Shown here piece after piece: positions 7,763-17,634 of a stretch of 62,022 nt of DNA. Positions within the stretch are counted from its first letter, which is position 1. The number at the start of each line of letters is the position of its first letter. Position numbers and translations under genes: made by a program. The DNA comes from BOG-938 sp035524315 (GTDB lineage Bacteria; Pseudomonadota; Alphaproteobacteria; Caulobacterales; Caulobacteraceae). A model generated the notes under the pieces. It was not told the origin of the DNA and searched no databases. It was given only the letters and a program-made list of their open reading frames with translations. The stretch covers positions 1 through 62,022 of the forward strand of contig DATKPD010000032.1 in NCBI GenBank assembly GCA_035524315.1. Direction: 5' to 3'.

Positions 7763-8416
7763 ATGAACATCTTCCTCGACACCACCGACACCGCCGAGCT
7801 CAAGGCCCTGGCCGAGGGCGGATTGGTCGACGGGGTCACCACCAATCCCACGCTGATCGCCAAGTCGGGCCGTTCCATGGTGGAGGTCATCGCTGAGATT
7901 TGCGCGATCGTCGAGGGGCCCGTCAGCGCCGAAGTGGCGGCGATGGACACCGACACCATGATCGCCGAGGGCCGGCGTCTCGCCGCCATCGCCCCTAATG
8001 TGGTGGTCAAGGTGCCGCTGACAAGCGAAGGGCTGCTCGCGGTGCAAACCTTCTCGGCCGAGGGCATCGACACCAACGTGACGCTGTGCTTCTCGGCGGT
8101 GCAGGCCATGCTCGCGGCCAAGGCCGGGGCCACCTACATCTCGCCCTTCATCGGCCGGCTGGACGACCAGGGCGCCGACGGCGTGGCGCTGATCCATGAC
8201 ATCCGCACCATCTACGACAACTACGGCTTCGACACCGAAATCCTGGCCGCCTCGATCCGCACGCCCGAGCACGTCAAGGCGGTGGCGATCGCCGGCGCCG
8301 ACTGCGCCACCATCCCGCCAGCGGTTTTCAAGGCGCTCTTCAAGCACCCGTTAACCGAAAAGGGTCTTGAACAGTTCATGAGCGACTGGGCCAAGACGGG
8401 ACAGTCGATCCTCTAG
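7763..8416 (+). CDS. tal: Transaldolase of the fructose-6-phosphate aldolase subfamily
   Basis: A 217-residue small transaldolase/FSA-type TIM barrel. The opening MNIFLDTTD and VDGVTTNPTLIAKSG blocks and the Schiff-base lysine in VVVKVPLT (Lys83) are diagnostic. It should transfer dihydroxyacetone units in the non-oxidative pentose phosphate pathway, although some members act as fructose-6-phosphate aldolases; sequence reading alone does not separate these. The length is normal for the short subfamily. DUF484 and xerC follow in the same direction after 11 bp. Confidence 0.9.
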   Translation: MNIFLDTTDTAELKALAEGGLVDGVTTNPTLIAKSGRSMVEVIAEICAIVEGPVSAEVAAMDTDTMIAEGRRLAAIAPNVVVKVPLTSEGLLAVQTFSAEGIDTNVTLCFSAVQAMLAAKAGATYISPFIGRLDDQGADGVALIHDIRTIYDNYGFDTEILAASIRTPEHVKAVAIAGADCATIPPAVFKALFKHPLTEKGLEQFMSDWAKTGQSIL

Positions 8417-8427
8417 CGGAGGACGCG

Positions 8428-9132
8428 GTGCGGGACGGCGGCAAGGCCAAGGCGGGCAAGACCCAGACAAACGAAGCGATGGCCGGCCAAGCCCCCGACT
8501 GGGGCGCGGTGCGCGATTTCCTGCAGGCGCACCCGGCCCTGGTGCGCGAGGACGCCGACCTGCTGTCGCACCTCGGCCTGCGCATCAACGCCGCCAACGT
8601 GGTGGAGTTCGGCCCCGCCGCCCTGGCCCGCCAGGCCGCCGCGCACCGCCGCGAAAGCGACGCGCGGCGCGAATTGGAGGCCACCGCCCGCGCCAATTTC
8701 GCCGCCCAGGCCCAGTGCCACGCGGGCGTGGTCGACCTGCTGGAATCCCGCAACAACGCCGATCTGGCGCGCCGCCTGGACGAGACCGCCCGCATCCGCT
8801 TCGACCTTTTGGGCGCCGCCATCGGCGTTGAGGGTTCCGCGCCCGCCGGCTGGCGCCCGCTGGCGGCGGGCCAGGTCGACCGCATGCTCGGCGCGCAAGG
8901 CCAGGCATGGATGGGCCCCAACGCCTTCGCCGACTCGCTGTTCGGCGCCCTGCCCGCGCCGATCGAGAGCTGCGCCCTGGTCCGCCTGGCCCTGTGGCGC
9001 GATGGCCATCCGGGCGTGCTGGCCTTCGCCTCGGCCGAGCCGGACGGCTTCACCCCCGACATGGGCGTGGAGCTGATCGCCCTGCTCGCGCGCGTGGTCG
9101 AACGCACGGCCGAGCGATGGCCGGTGCTCTGA
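8428..9132 (+). CDS. DUF484 family protein
   Basis: A 234-residue GAF-like protein of the DUF484 family. It begins with the typical VRDFLQAHPALVREDADLLSHLGLR block and carries an alanine-rich helical segment before a C-terminal GAF-like domain. The function of the family is unknown, but it is very often found directly upstream of xerC, as here. The start is GTG at 8428, with GGAGGA (8417-8422) correctly spaced. Its end overlaps the xerC ATG by 16 bp. Confidence 0.85.
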   Translation: MRDGGKAKAGKTQTNEAMAGQAPDWGAVRDFLQAHPALVREDADLLSHLGLRINAANVVEFGPAALARQAAAHRRESDARRELEATARANFAAQAQCHAGVVDLLESRNNADLARRLDETARIRFDLLGAAIGVEGSAPAGWRPLAAGQVDRMLGAQGQAWMGPNAFADSLFGALPAPIESCALVRLALWRDGHPGVLAFASAEPDGFTPDMGVELIALLARVVERTAERWPVL

Positions 9133-10043
9133 ACGCCCGCGAGGCCCTGGCGGACTGGCTGACTTATCTGGCCAATGAGCGGCGCGCCTCGCCGCGCACG
9201 GTGCGGGCCTACGGCGACGGCGTCGGCGCCTATCTCAATTTCCTGCAAACCCACAATGGCGGCCCGATGACCGCGAGCGATCTGGGCCAGGTCAGGGCCC
9301 AGGACGTGCGCGCCTATCTGGCGCACCGCCGCGCGGGCGATCATGCGCTGGCGCCGCGCAGCCTGTCGCAGGCCCTGTCGGCCATCCGCAGTTTCCACCG
9401 CTGGCTCGACCGGCGCTGCGGCATCGCGGCCCCAGAACTGGCCCTGGTGCGCGGGCCCAAGGTCAAGCCCGGCCTGCCCCGGCCGGTCAGCGCCGACCAG
9501 GCGTTCGAACTGATCGACGAGGCCGGATCGGACACCGAGCGTGAGGACTGGGAAATGGCCCGCGACGCGGCGGTGCTGACCCTGCTCTACGGCTGCGGTC
9601 TGCGTATTTCGGAAGCCCTGTCCCTAACCCGCGCCGAGGCGCCGTTGGGCGACAGCCTGAGGGTGACGGGGAAGGGCGGAAAGACGCGCGTCTGCCCCGT
9701 GCTGCCGGCGGTGCGCGAGGCGGTGAACGCCTATGTCGCCGCTTCGCCCTTTGTCGTCGGTCCCAAGGAGCCGTTGTTCCGGGCCAAGCGCGGTGGACCG
9801 CTGGGACCGCGCCCGGTGCAGCTTCTGATGCAGCGGATGCGCGCGCGCCTGGGCCTGCCCGACAGCGCCACGCCCCACGCTCTGCGCCACGCCTTCGCCT
9901 CCCACCTGCTAGGGGCGGGCGCGGACCTGCGCGCGATTCAGGATTTGCTGGGCCACGCCTCGCTCTCGACCACCCAGCGCTACACCGCGGTCGATGCGGC
10001 GAGCCTGCTGGCGACCTACGCCAAGGCGCACCCGCGGGCCTGA
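9117..10043 (+). CDS. xerC: Tyrosine recombinase XerC
   Basis: A 308-residue tyrosine recombinase with an N-terminal SAM-like core-binding domain (about 8-100) and a C-terminal catalytic domain. The catalytic set is visible: Arg163 (CGLRISE), Lys186 (TGKGG), His254-x-x-Arg257 (HALRH), His280 (LLGHAS) and Tyr289 (TQRYT). XerC acts with XerD at dif to resolve chromosome dimers. The ATG at 9117 gives the standard family start and overlaps DUF484. A longer open frame upstream is only overlap with that gene. Confidence 0.93.
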   Translation: MAGALNAREALADWLTYLANERRASPRTVRAYGDGVGAYLNFLQTHNGGPMTASDLGQVRAQDVRAYLAHRRAGDHALAPRSLSQALSAIRSFHRWLDRRCGIAAPELALVRGPKVKPGLPRPVSADQAFELIDEAGSDTEREDWEMARDAAVLTLLYGCGLRISEALSLTRAEAPLGDSLRVTGKGGKTRVCPVLPAVREAVNAYVAASPFVVGPKEPLFRAKRGGPLGPRPVQLLMQRMRARLGLPDSATPHALRHAFASHLLGAGADLRAIQDLLGHASLSTTQRYTAVDAASLLATYAKAHPRA

Positions 10044-10088
10044 TCCGCGCGTCAGCGCGAAAGGGCGCGTGCGGAATCCAAATGCGTT

Positions 10089-11057
10089 TTACTCCGGCCC
10101 TTTGGCGTCGGAGTCAGTCCTCCGATCATCGAAGATCGGTCCACCGTTGTAAGTGAAATAGATCTTGAACTGACTATTGGCCACGTAGACATGGTGGGCG
10201 AGAAAAAAATCCGCACCCAGGATCATGTCCGCTTCGTTGGCGACCGGATCGAAATCAGCCACGATCAGACGCGTATTTCGAATTTCTTCCCCGCCAAGCT
10301 TGAAGTCCGCAACGGGCGCACTCCAACTCTTGACTGGATTGCCGTCAATTCCTCGCACGATGCTGTTGGGCTTCACGTCGGGCCCATCGAGCTTAACGCC
10401 CGCATCCAGCGCGGCCTTCCGCGAAAGCAGAGTGATCGGCGCACCGGTGTCGAATAACACCCTGACCTTGGCGCCATTGACGAAAGCGTCTCCGACCGTG
10501 TGGTCTCGAAAGCCCTCCCGGCTGTCGATCGAGGCCACCGAATAGTTCCTGTCCCTCACCCAGAAGGCGAGGACTGTGTGGGCGCAGTCGCCCTCGGGCG
10601 TGACAAGACGCACCATGCCTCCCTTGAGGTCGTACTCGACATCCTTCAGTCCGAGAATGTTCTGGCCGAACAGCCCGGCCCTTCCGCCCAGGCCTGGTGA
10701 CACCAGGAACTCGATACCGTGCACGACTTGGCCCGCTATCGTCAGGTTCGGCACCGTGGTGATGTAATTTCCGAACGCCAGTCCGCCTAAGCCATCGATC
10801 CGCATGCCATCAGGCATGGGCAGCTTGGGTAGATGCAGCGCGTCGACCGTCGCAGGCGTGATGGTGCTGTAAAAGGCGCCGCTGTCGACCACGAACGTCT
10901 CGTCCACGCCATCGATCTGGGTGTGAACCAACGCGCTCCGGCCTTGCATGGTGACCGGCAGGTCGATCTTGCTGGCCGTACAGGCCGCTCGCGCGGACGG
11001 GCAAAAGGCCGAAGTAGCCGCCAAGACGGCAATGGCGACGATGAACCGGTCGCGCAT
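10089..11057 (-). CDS. Secreted protein with two retropepsin-like aspartic protease domains
   Basis: A 322-residue protein with a signal peptide (hydrophobic FIVAIAVLAATSAF, cleavage after SARA near 24). Two retropepsin-like half-sites follow: VVDSGAFYSTI with Asp58 and LFDTGAPITLL with Asp203. Each sits in a beta-rich repeat with the family ILG element (FGQNILGL, ADMILGADFF). Two domains in one chain could form an intramolecular pepsin-like dimer. It is probably a periplasmic peptidase or peptide-binding protein; the substrate is unknown. The ATG at 11057 is preferred over longer starts because GGGGAAG lies just upstream and the signal peptide then starts correctly. Confidence 0.8.
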   Translation of the reverse strand: MRDRFIVAIAVLAATSAFCPSARAACTASKIDLPVTMQGRSALVHTQIDGVDETFVVDSGAFYSTITPATVDALHLPKLPMPDGMRIDGLGGLAFGNYITTVPNLTIAGQVVHGIEFLVSPGLGGRAGLFGQNILGLKDVEYDLKGGMVRLVTPEGDCAHTVLAFWVRDRNYSVASIDSREGFRDHTVGDAFVNGAKVRVLFDTGAPITLLSRKAALDAGVKLDGPDVKPNSIVRGIDGNPVKSWSAPVADFKLGGEEIRNTRLIVADFDPVANEADMILGADFFLAHHVYVANSQFKIYFTYNGGPIFDDRRTDSDAKGPE

Positions 11058-11168
11058 GCCACTTCCCCGAAAATTAGCGATCTCCGAGTTTAGGACAGAG
11101 CTTGCTGCACTCAAAGCTCCCAGCGAAGGGCGGGCGCAGCTGAGCCTGAATCTTGTGAATGAGCCAAG

Positions 11169-11207
11169 GGGAGCGCGGCGGCCGTCCGGCGCCGCGCTCC
11201 CTTTTTT
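11169..11207 (+). terminator. Rho-independent terminator on the plus strand
   Basis: GGGAGCGCGGC (11169-11179) pairs perfectly with GCCGCGCTCCC (11191-11201), and six T residues follow at 11202-11207. Its polarity is plus, yet both flanking genes are on the minus strand, so it terminates no annotated gene. A second perfect hairpin (ACGCCACG/CGTGGCGT, 11208-11227) follows at once. Confidence 0.8.
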
Positions 11208-11326
11208 ACGCCACGCCCCCGTGGCGTCCCCCAACGCTTGCCCCGGTTATGGGCTCGCGCGGCGCGATGGTGAATTGGACGCCCGGTCGCAGAGGCGGCC
11301 TGTCGCAGGTCGAACCCACAGGGCCC

Positions 11327-12724
<1,398 letters not shown>

Positions 12725-12874
12725 TTCGCTTCGCTTCCCATGCCTGGCGGCCGCTGCGAGGGGCGGCCTTTCGCGGGCGCACACTAGTTATGCGGATTGC
12801 GAGGTCAACCGAAAGCGCGGCCTAAGACACAGGTGGCAAGGCCGCGCCTGTTCAACAGGCCTCGGCCGGCCCGG

Positions 12875-13648
12875 TCAGCCGCCGCGCGCGACGAACCACC
12901 CGTTCTTGAAGCCTTGGTCGGCCTTGCCGTAGAAGAAGGGCGCGCCATCGGGCTGGCGCACGGCGCCCCCGGCGGCGGCCAGCACCGCATGGCCTGCGGC
13001 GATGTCCCACTCCATGGTCGTGCCGTGCCGGGCGTAGATGTCGGCGCCGCCCTCCGCGATGATGCAGAGCTTGATCGAGGAATCCATCGCCAGGCTGTGG
13101 GCGAAGCCGTACTGCGCCTTGAGGGCCTCGAGCGCCTCGGGCCGCATGGTGTGGCTGATCAGCGCCAGGGACTGGGCGTCGTCCCAAGGGCGAACGCGCA
13201 CCGGCTCGGCCGCGCCGCCAAAGGGCCGGCGCAACGCGCCGTCCGCGCCGGTGAACCAGGTGCGGCCCTGCACCGGCGCCGCCACCGCGCCGGCGACCGG
13301 GACGCCGTGCTCGACCAGGCCGATGTTGACGGTGAAGTGCTCGTCGCCGCGCACGAACGCCTTGGTGCCGTCGAGCGGATCGACCAGGAAGAAGCGGGGA
13401 CCGATGGCCGAAGGCGTGCCGAACTCGGCGGCGTCTTCTTCGGAGATCACGGGCGTATCCGGAAAGGCCTCGGCCAGGCGGCGCAGGATCACCGCTTCGG
13501 CGCGCCGATCCGCCTCGGTCACCGGGCTGTCGTCGGCCTTGCGGTCGACCGCGACGTTGTTGCGCCACAAGGGCAGGATTTCGGCCGAGGCGGCCTCGAC
13601 GATGTCGGCCAACAGCGCGCCGACGGCAGGGGAATCGATAGGGATCAT
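12875..13648 (-). CDS. cysQ: CysQ-like 3'(2'),5'-bisphosphate nucleotidase (inositol monophosphatase family)
   Basis: A 257-residue member of the lithium-sensitive phosphatase family. Metal-binding motifs visible are ISEE (Glu70/71), DPLDGTKAFVRG (from Asp90) and the C-terminal MEWDIAAGHAVLAAAGG. The TKAFVRGDEHFTVNIGL stretch fits CysQ better than SuhB, so the likely substrate is 3'-phosphoadenosine 5'-phosphate from sulfate assimilation. Other phosphate monoesters are possible. ATG at 13648 is chosen over an upstream in-frame ATG because it gives the usual N-terminus and clears the preceding gene by 25 bp. Confidence 0.85.
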   Translation of the reverse strand: MIPIDSPAVGALLADIVEAASAEILPLWRNNVAVDRKADDSPVTEADRRAEAVILRRLAEAFPDTPVISEEDAAEFGTPSAIGPRFFLVDPLDGTKAFVRGDEHFTVNIGLVEHGVPVAGAVAAPVQGRTWFTGADGALRRPFGGAAEPVRVRPWDDAQSLALISHTMRPEALEALKAQYGFAHSLAMDSSIKLCIIAEGGADIYARHGTTMEWDIAAGHAVLAAAGGAVRQPDGAPFFYGKADQGFKNGWFVARGG

Positions 13649-13673
13649 GACGCCTTGAAGGGTGGCCGGAGGG

Positions 13674-13859
13674 TTATTCGCGCGGATCGGGGCCGACATA
13701 GGCCAGCCGAACCTGGCGAGCGTCTATCGTCTGCTTGCCCGCGTGCTCGAAATTGACGGTGATCTTCTCGCCCACCACCGTCTGCACCTGGCCAAGGCCC
13801 CAGTCGGCGCAGTCGGGGTGGCGCACGAGCACGCCGGGTTCGAGAAACAGGTCGATCAC
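13674..13859 (-). CDS. DUF3553 small protein
   Basis: A 61-residue protein, FLEPGVLVRHPDCADWGLG followed by QVQTVVGEKITVNFEHAGK, which matches the short DUF3553 family of small beta-barrel, Tudor-like proteins. The start is GTG at 13859; the frame extends further upstream into non-coding arginine-rich sequence. It is co-oriented with cysQ and probably in one transcript. The role of the family is unknown; similar modules occur fused to nucleic-acid enzymes, which hints at RNA or polymerase contacts. Confidence 0.72.
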   Translation of the reverse strand: MIDLFLEPGVLVRHPDCADWGLGQVQTVVGEKITVNFEHAGKQTIDARQVRLAYVGPDPRE

Positions 13860-13922
13860 CGCGCCTGTTTGGCATGATGGCCAGGTTTGCCAAAGCGGCA
13901 AATCAGGCCAGTGTCGCGCCTT

Positions 13923-14636
13923 ATGTCGACGCCTGAACCCCTTGGCTCCGCCTTCACCGCGCCTGAGGCGCCCGTCGCCGAAGAGCCGGCGCCCCCGCCG
14001 CCCAATCGGGCCGATCTGGCCGCGCACCTGGCCGGCCGGCTATGCCACGACCTCATCAGCCCGGTCAGCGCCATCGTCTCGGGCCTGGACCTGCTCGACG
14101 ACCCTTCCGCCCAGGACATGCGCGACGACGCCATGAACCTGATCGCGCAGAGCGCGCGCAAGCTGGCCTCGTCGCTGTCGTTCGCCCGCGTGGCCTACGG
14201 CTCGTCGGCCTCCGCCGAAACCTTCGATCCGAAGGATCTGGAAACCCTGACCCAAGGCGTCTTCTCCCATGTGCGGGCGGAACTCGACTGGGCGGTGGGC
14301 GAGGAGCGGCTGCCCAAATCGGCGGCGCGGGCCCTGCTCAACCTCGCGCAACTCGGCGCCACCGCCCTGCCGACCGGCGGCGTCGCCCACCTGACGCTGG
14401 AAACCGGCGAGGACGAGATCGTGCTGCAATTGAAGGCGCAGGGCGCCCGCGCGCGCTTGCGGCCCGAGGCGCAATCGGGCCTGCGCGGTGAAGCGGCCCG
14501 AGAAGGCCTGCCTGGTCAATGGGTTCAGCCCTATTACCTAGCCACCCTGGTCGCCGACGCTGGCGGCGCCCTGCGCTACGAGCTGGCGGAAGACTGCGTC
14601 ACCGTGGTCGTCAACGTGCCAAAGCCGGCCTACTGA
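13923..14636 (+). CDS. chpT: Histidine phosphotransferase ChpT
   Basis: A 237-residue dimeric phosphotransferase with the four-helix phosphoacceptor segment LAGRLCHDLISPVSAIVSGL (His42) and a degenerate GHKL-like C-terminal domain lacking ATP-binding boxes. In Caulobacter, ChpT relays phosphate from the hybrid kinase CckA to CtrA and CpdR, coupling cell-cycle signalling to replication and development. The MSTPEP start at 13923 follows an acidic, proline-rich linker. A CheY-like regulator and cheR follow, the same order I recall in C. crescentus. Confidence 0.92.
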   Translation: MSTPEPLGSAFTAPEAPVAEEPAPPPPNRADLAAHLAGRLCHDLISPVSAIVSGLDLLDDPSAQDMRDDAMNLIAQSARKLASSLSFARVAYGSSASAETFDPKDLETLTQGVFSHVRAELDWAVGEERLPKSAARALLNLAQLGATALPTGGVAHLTLETGEDEIVLQLKAQGARARLRPEAQSGLRGEAAREGLPGQWVQPYYLATLVADAGGALRYELAEDCVTVVVNVPKPAY

Positions 14637-14700
14637 AGGAATTTCTCACGGCTCCTTAACCAAGCCCCACGCACTATGGGGCCTGGATGGGAGTCCTGTT

Positions 14701-15066
14701 TTGAGAACCTGTCTCGTCGTCGACGACAGCCGTGTGATCCGCAAAGTCGCCCGCCGAATCCTTGAGGACATGGGATTCGAGGTGGCCGAGGCTGCGGACG
14801 GACTGGAGGCGCTGGCCTGGTGCCGCACCGCCATGCCCGAAGCGATTCTGCTCGACTGGAACATGCCCGAGTTGAACGGGCTGGAATTCCTGCTGCAGCT
14901 GCGGCGCGAACGCGGCGGCGATGGGCCGGTGGTGGTGTTCTGCACCGTGGAGAACACGCCCGAACGGATCGGCCAGGCCTTGGAGGGCGGGGCCAACGAA
15001 TTCATCATGAAGCCGTTCGACAGCGAGATTCTGCACTCCAAGTTCTCGGAAGTCGGCCTCCTATGA
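14701..15066 (+). CDS. Single-domain CheY-like response regulator
   Basis: A 121-residue receiver domain with the acidic pair VVDDS (8-10), phosphoacceptor Asp52 (LLDWNMP), the CTVEN switch Thr and the conserved Lys in IMKPFD. There is no output domain, so it must act by protein contact. The start is TTG at 14701. Its TGA overlaps the cheR ATG. Related single-domain regulators in Caulobacter (Cle/CheY types) bind the flagellar motor or chemotaxis proteins; which of these it is cannot be told. Confidence 0.9.
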   Translation: MRTCLVVDDSRVIRKVARRILEDMGFEVAEAADGLEALAWCRTAMPEAILLDWNMPELNGLEFLLQLRRERGGDGPVVVFCTVENTPERIGQALEGGANEFIMKPFDSEILHSKFSEVGLL

Positions 15067-15887
15067 CCGCGCAGGAAATCGCCTTCATCGCCGATCTGGT
15101 CCGTCGCCGATCCGGCGTGGTCGTGGACGTCGAGAAAACCTATCTGATCGAAAGCCGCCTGGCGCCCGTGGCGCGCAGAGAAGGCTTTCCTGGCGTCAGC
15201 GGGCTGATCCGAGAGATCGCCGAGCGACGCGACGAAAAGCTCATCTGGCCCGTGGTGGAAGCAATGGCGTCGACCGAAACCCTGTTTTTTCGTGATCGGA
15301 CACCGTTCGATCAGTTGCGAAACGATATCCTGCCCGTACTGGCCCGAACGCGACAGGATCCCATCCGTGTGTGGAGCGTCGGCTGCGCCACCGGTCAGGA
15401 GCCTTACTCCCTGGCCATGCTGATCGACGAGGAACGCAGCGCCCACGCCGGCCTGCGGGTCGACCTGTTCGCCAGCGACCTGTCCGAGCGGTGCCTGGAG
15501 AAGGCGCACTCGGGGCTCTACACCCAGTTCGAGGTGCAGCGGGGCCTGCCCTCGCGGCTATTGATCAAATATTTCGACAAGGTCGACGACGCCTGGGTGC
15601 TGTCGCCTCGCATCCGCCAGATGGTGCGCTGGCGGCGCATGAACCTGATGAGCGACCTCAAGGGCGTGGGGCCGTTCGACGTGATCTTCTGCCGCAACGT
15701 GATCAGCGCGTTCGAGGACGTCACGCGCAAGGCGGTGCTGGAGCAGTTGGCCTCGACCCTCGCGCCGGACGGCTTTCTGATCCTCGGGCTGAGCGAACCG
15801 GTGCTGGGCCTGACAGAGGCGTTGCGGCCGGTGCCCGGCCGTCGCGGTCTCTACGTGCGCACGCCCAACAGCCGCGTGGCCGCCTAG
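15063..15887 (+). CDS. cheR: CheR-type protein-glutamate methyltransferase
   Basis: A 274-residue SAM-dependent methyltransferase with the CheR N-terminal helical domain (1-70) and the catalytic domain containing SVGCATGQEPYS (105-116). IFCRNVISAF completes the CheR signature. It methylates glutamates on chemoreceptors. No cheA, cheB, cheW or receptor gene is near, so this is a CheY-CheR pair detached from a full chemotaxis cluster. It is coupled to the preceding receiver by an ATGA overlap. Confidence 0.9.
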   Translation: MTAQEIAFIADLVRRRSGVVVDVEKTYLIESRLAPVARREGFPGVSGLIREIAERRDEKLIWPVVEAMASTETLFFRDRTPFDQLRNDILPVLARTRQDPIRVWSVGCATGQEPYSLAMLIDEERSAHAGLRVDLFASDLSERCLEKAHSGLYTQFEVQRGLPSRLLIKYFDKVDDAWVLSPRIRQMVRWRRMNLMSDLKGVGPFDVIFCRNVISAFEDVTRKAVLEQLASTLAPDGFLILGLSEPVLGLTEALRPVPGRRGLYVRTPNSRVAA

Positions 15888-15893
15888 GCGCCG

Positions 15894-17630
15894 TCAGGCC
15901 GCGCTTTTGGTCCGCCGCCGCGGCGGGGGCGTTTCGCGAACGTCGGAGGCGGGCGGCTCGGGCTGATCGACGCCGGGCGCCGGGAAGCTCAGACGCACAG
16001 TCATGCCGCCGGCGTCGTTGGGCGCGATGTCCGATGTCCCGCGCAGTTGCCGCGCGAAGGCGGTCATCAGGGTGCGTCCCACCCCCGCCCCGATCACCGG
16101 GGGTTCGGTCTTGGAGCCTTCGTCGGCGATTTCCAGGACCGCCATGTCCTCTACCCGATGGAAGCGCACGTGCAGCACCCCGCCCTGGGCGAAGGCGTGC
16201 TTGCGCGCGTTGGAAATGGCCTCGACCGCGAACAGCGCCAGGGGCGCCAGCTTATCCGGGTCGATCGACAGGGCGTCGGCCTCCAGGTCGGTCTTGATCG
16301 ACGGATGGCTGGCGCTGTCGGTGCTCATCACCTGGCCGATCAGTTCGTCGAGGAACTGGCGCACGTCCACGCGCCGCAGGTCGGGCCCCTGATAGAGCGC
16401 CCGGTAGATCAAGGCCAAGGCGCCGATCCGCTGGCGGGTGTCGGAGATGGCCGCGCGCGCGGCCGGGTCGGCCAGGGCGCGCTGCTGCATGTTGAGCAGC
16501 GACGAGATGACCTGCAGGTTGTTCTTCACCCGGTGATGGATCTCGCGCATCAGCGCGTCTTTCTGCGCCAGGGATTCCCTGAGCGACAGGTCGCGGGCGA
16601 TGATCGCCTCGGCCATCACGTCGAGCGAATGGGCCAGGGCCTGGATTTCCGGCGGCCCCTGCGCGGCCTTGACCGGCCGCACGGTGAAGCGGCCGCGGGC
16701 GTAGATCGCCGCCACCCGGTCCAGATAGTGCAGCCAGCGCACGGCCACCTGGTCGGCCACGACCCACACCGAGGCTAGGGCGCAGAAGAACGCCGCCAGC
16801 GGCAGCAGCACCGCCGACCAGGGATTGAGCTTGGCCCAGGAGAACACGCCCTCGGTCGGCGCCGACAGCACGATGCTGACCCCGCCAATCAGCGGCGTGG
16901 CGGCATAGACGCGCGTGCGCCCGGCCGCGTCGGGCGCCTTGTAGAACACCGCGTGCTGGGCGCTTTCGTCGAACGCGGCCCGGGGCGGGGCGGCAAAGGC
17001 GGACGGGTCGGAGCGGATCAGGAATCCGCTGTCGCGGCTGGCCAGGGCCACCTGAGTGTCGGCGGGAAGACTGCGGTCGCCGAGATCGGGCTTGAGGCTG
17101 GACAGCAGGATCACCGCCGACAGAACGCCGGCGAACCGGCCCTGCTGATCGGTTTCACGCACCGAGGCGATGACCGCTGGCGCGGAGGCGTAGGCTCCTG
17201 TCGGGGCGCTGGCCAAGGATACGGCCTGGCCGGCGCGGAGGCTGGAGAACCAGGCCGAGGCGGCGCGGCCGGGGTCGGGGCCGACGGTGGCGGCGGCGCA
17301 GGCCACCCGCCCGGCCGGATCGAAGCGCACGAGATTGGCGTAGCCGACCAGACGACGCATCAGGAGGCGCAGTTCAGGGGCGCAGTCGAACCCGACGGCC
17401 TGGGGCGTCACGGCCTCCAGGACGGCCTCGGCGCTCTGCATCCGAGCCCGGGCGATGGATGCGCCGCGGTCGGCGGCGGCCGTGAGTATGATTCGGCGTT
17501 CATCAGCATCGCGCTGAACCGCGACGATGGATTGGGCCGCGCCCAGAACCAATATCGGGGCCAGTGCGGCCGCCAGCGCAGCCCCCAGCCGGACCCGAAT
17601 GGTTAGAGGCCCCCACTCCAACCGCTTCAT
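15894..17630 (-). CDS. phyK: PhyK-type sensor histidine kinase (HWE/HisKA_2)
   Basis: A 578-residue membrane kinase. A first transmembrane helix lies near 15-36 and a periplasmic sensor near 40-265. A second helix (about 273-297) leads to a HAMP-like segment, then the HisKA_2 phosphoacceptor REIHHRVKNNLQVIS (His about 365) and an ATPase domain with the short HATPase motifs typical of this group. It should phosphorylate or dephosphorylate PhyR to control the general stress response. The gene follows sigT by 4 bp on the same strand, matching the phyK-sigT-nepR order of C. crescentus. The signal sensed is unknown. Confidence 0.9.
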   Translation of the reverse strand: MKRLEWGPLTIRVRLGAALAAALAPILVLGAAQSIVAVQRDADERRIILTAAADRGASIARARMQSAEAVLEAVTPQAVGFDCAPELRLLMRRLVGYANLVRFDPAGRVACAAATVGPDPGRAASAWFSSLRAGQAVSLASAPTGAYASAPAVIASVRETDQQGRFAGVLSAVILLSSLKPDLGDRSLPADTQVALASRDSGFLIRSDPSAFAAPPRAAFDESAQHAVFYKAPDAAGRTRVYAATPLIGGVSIVLSAPTEGVFSWAKLNPWSAVLLPLAAFFCALASVWVVADQVAVRWLHYLDRVAAIYARGRFTVRPVKAAQGPPEIQALAHSLDVMAEAIIARDLSLRESLAQKDALMREIHHRVKNNLQVISSLLNMQQRALADPAARAAISDTRQRIGALALIYRALYQGPDLRRVDVRQFLDELIGQVMSTDSASHPSIKTDLEADALSIDPDKLAPLALFAVEAISNARKHAFAQGGVLHVRFHRVEDMAVLEIADEGSKTEPPVIGAGVGRTLMTAFARQLRGTSDIAPNDAGGMTVRLSFPAPGVDQPEPPASDVRETPPPRRRTKSAA

Positions 17631-17634
17631 CCAC

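Noticed and set aside
11290..11325. GGTTCGACC-like T-loop on the minus strand near the lpdA end, suggesting a tRNA
   Set aside because: The bases flanking the loop cannot form a T-stem and no acceptor or anticodon arm is present.
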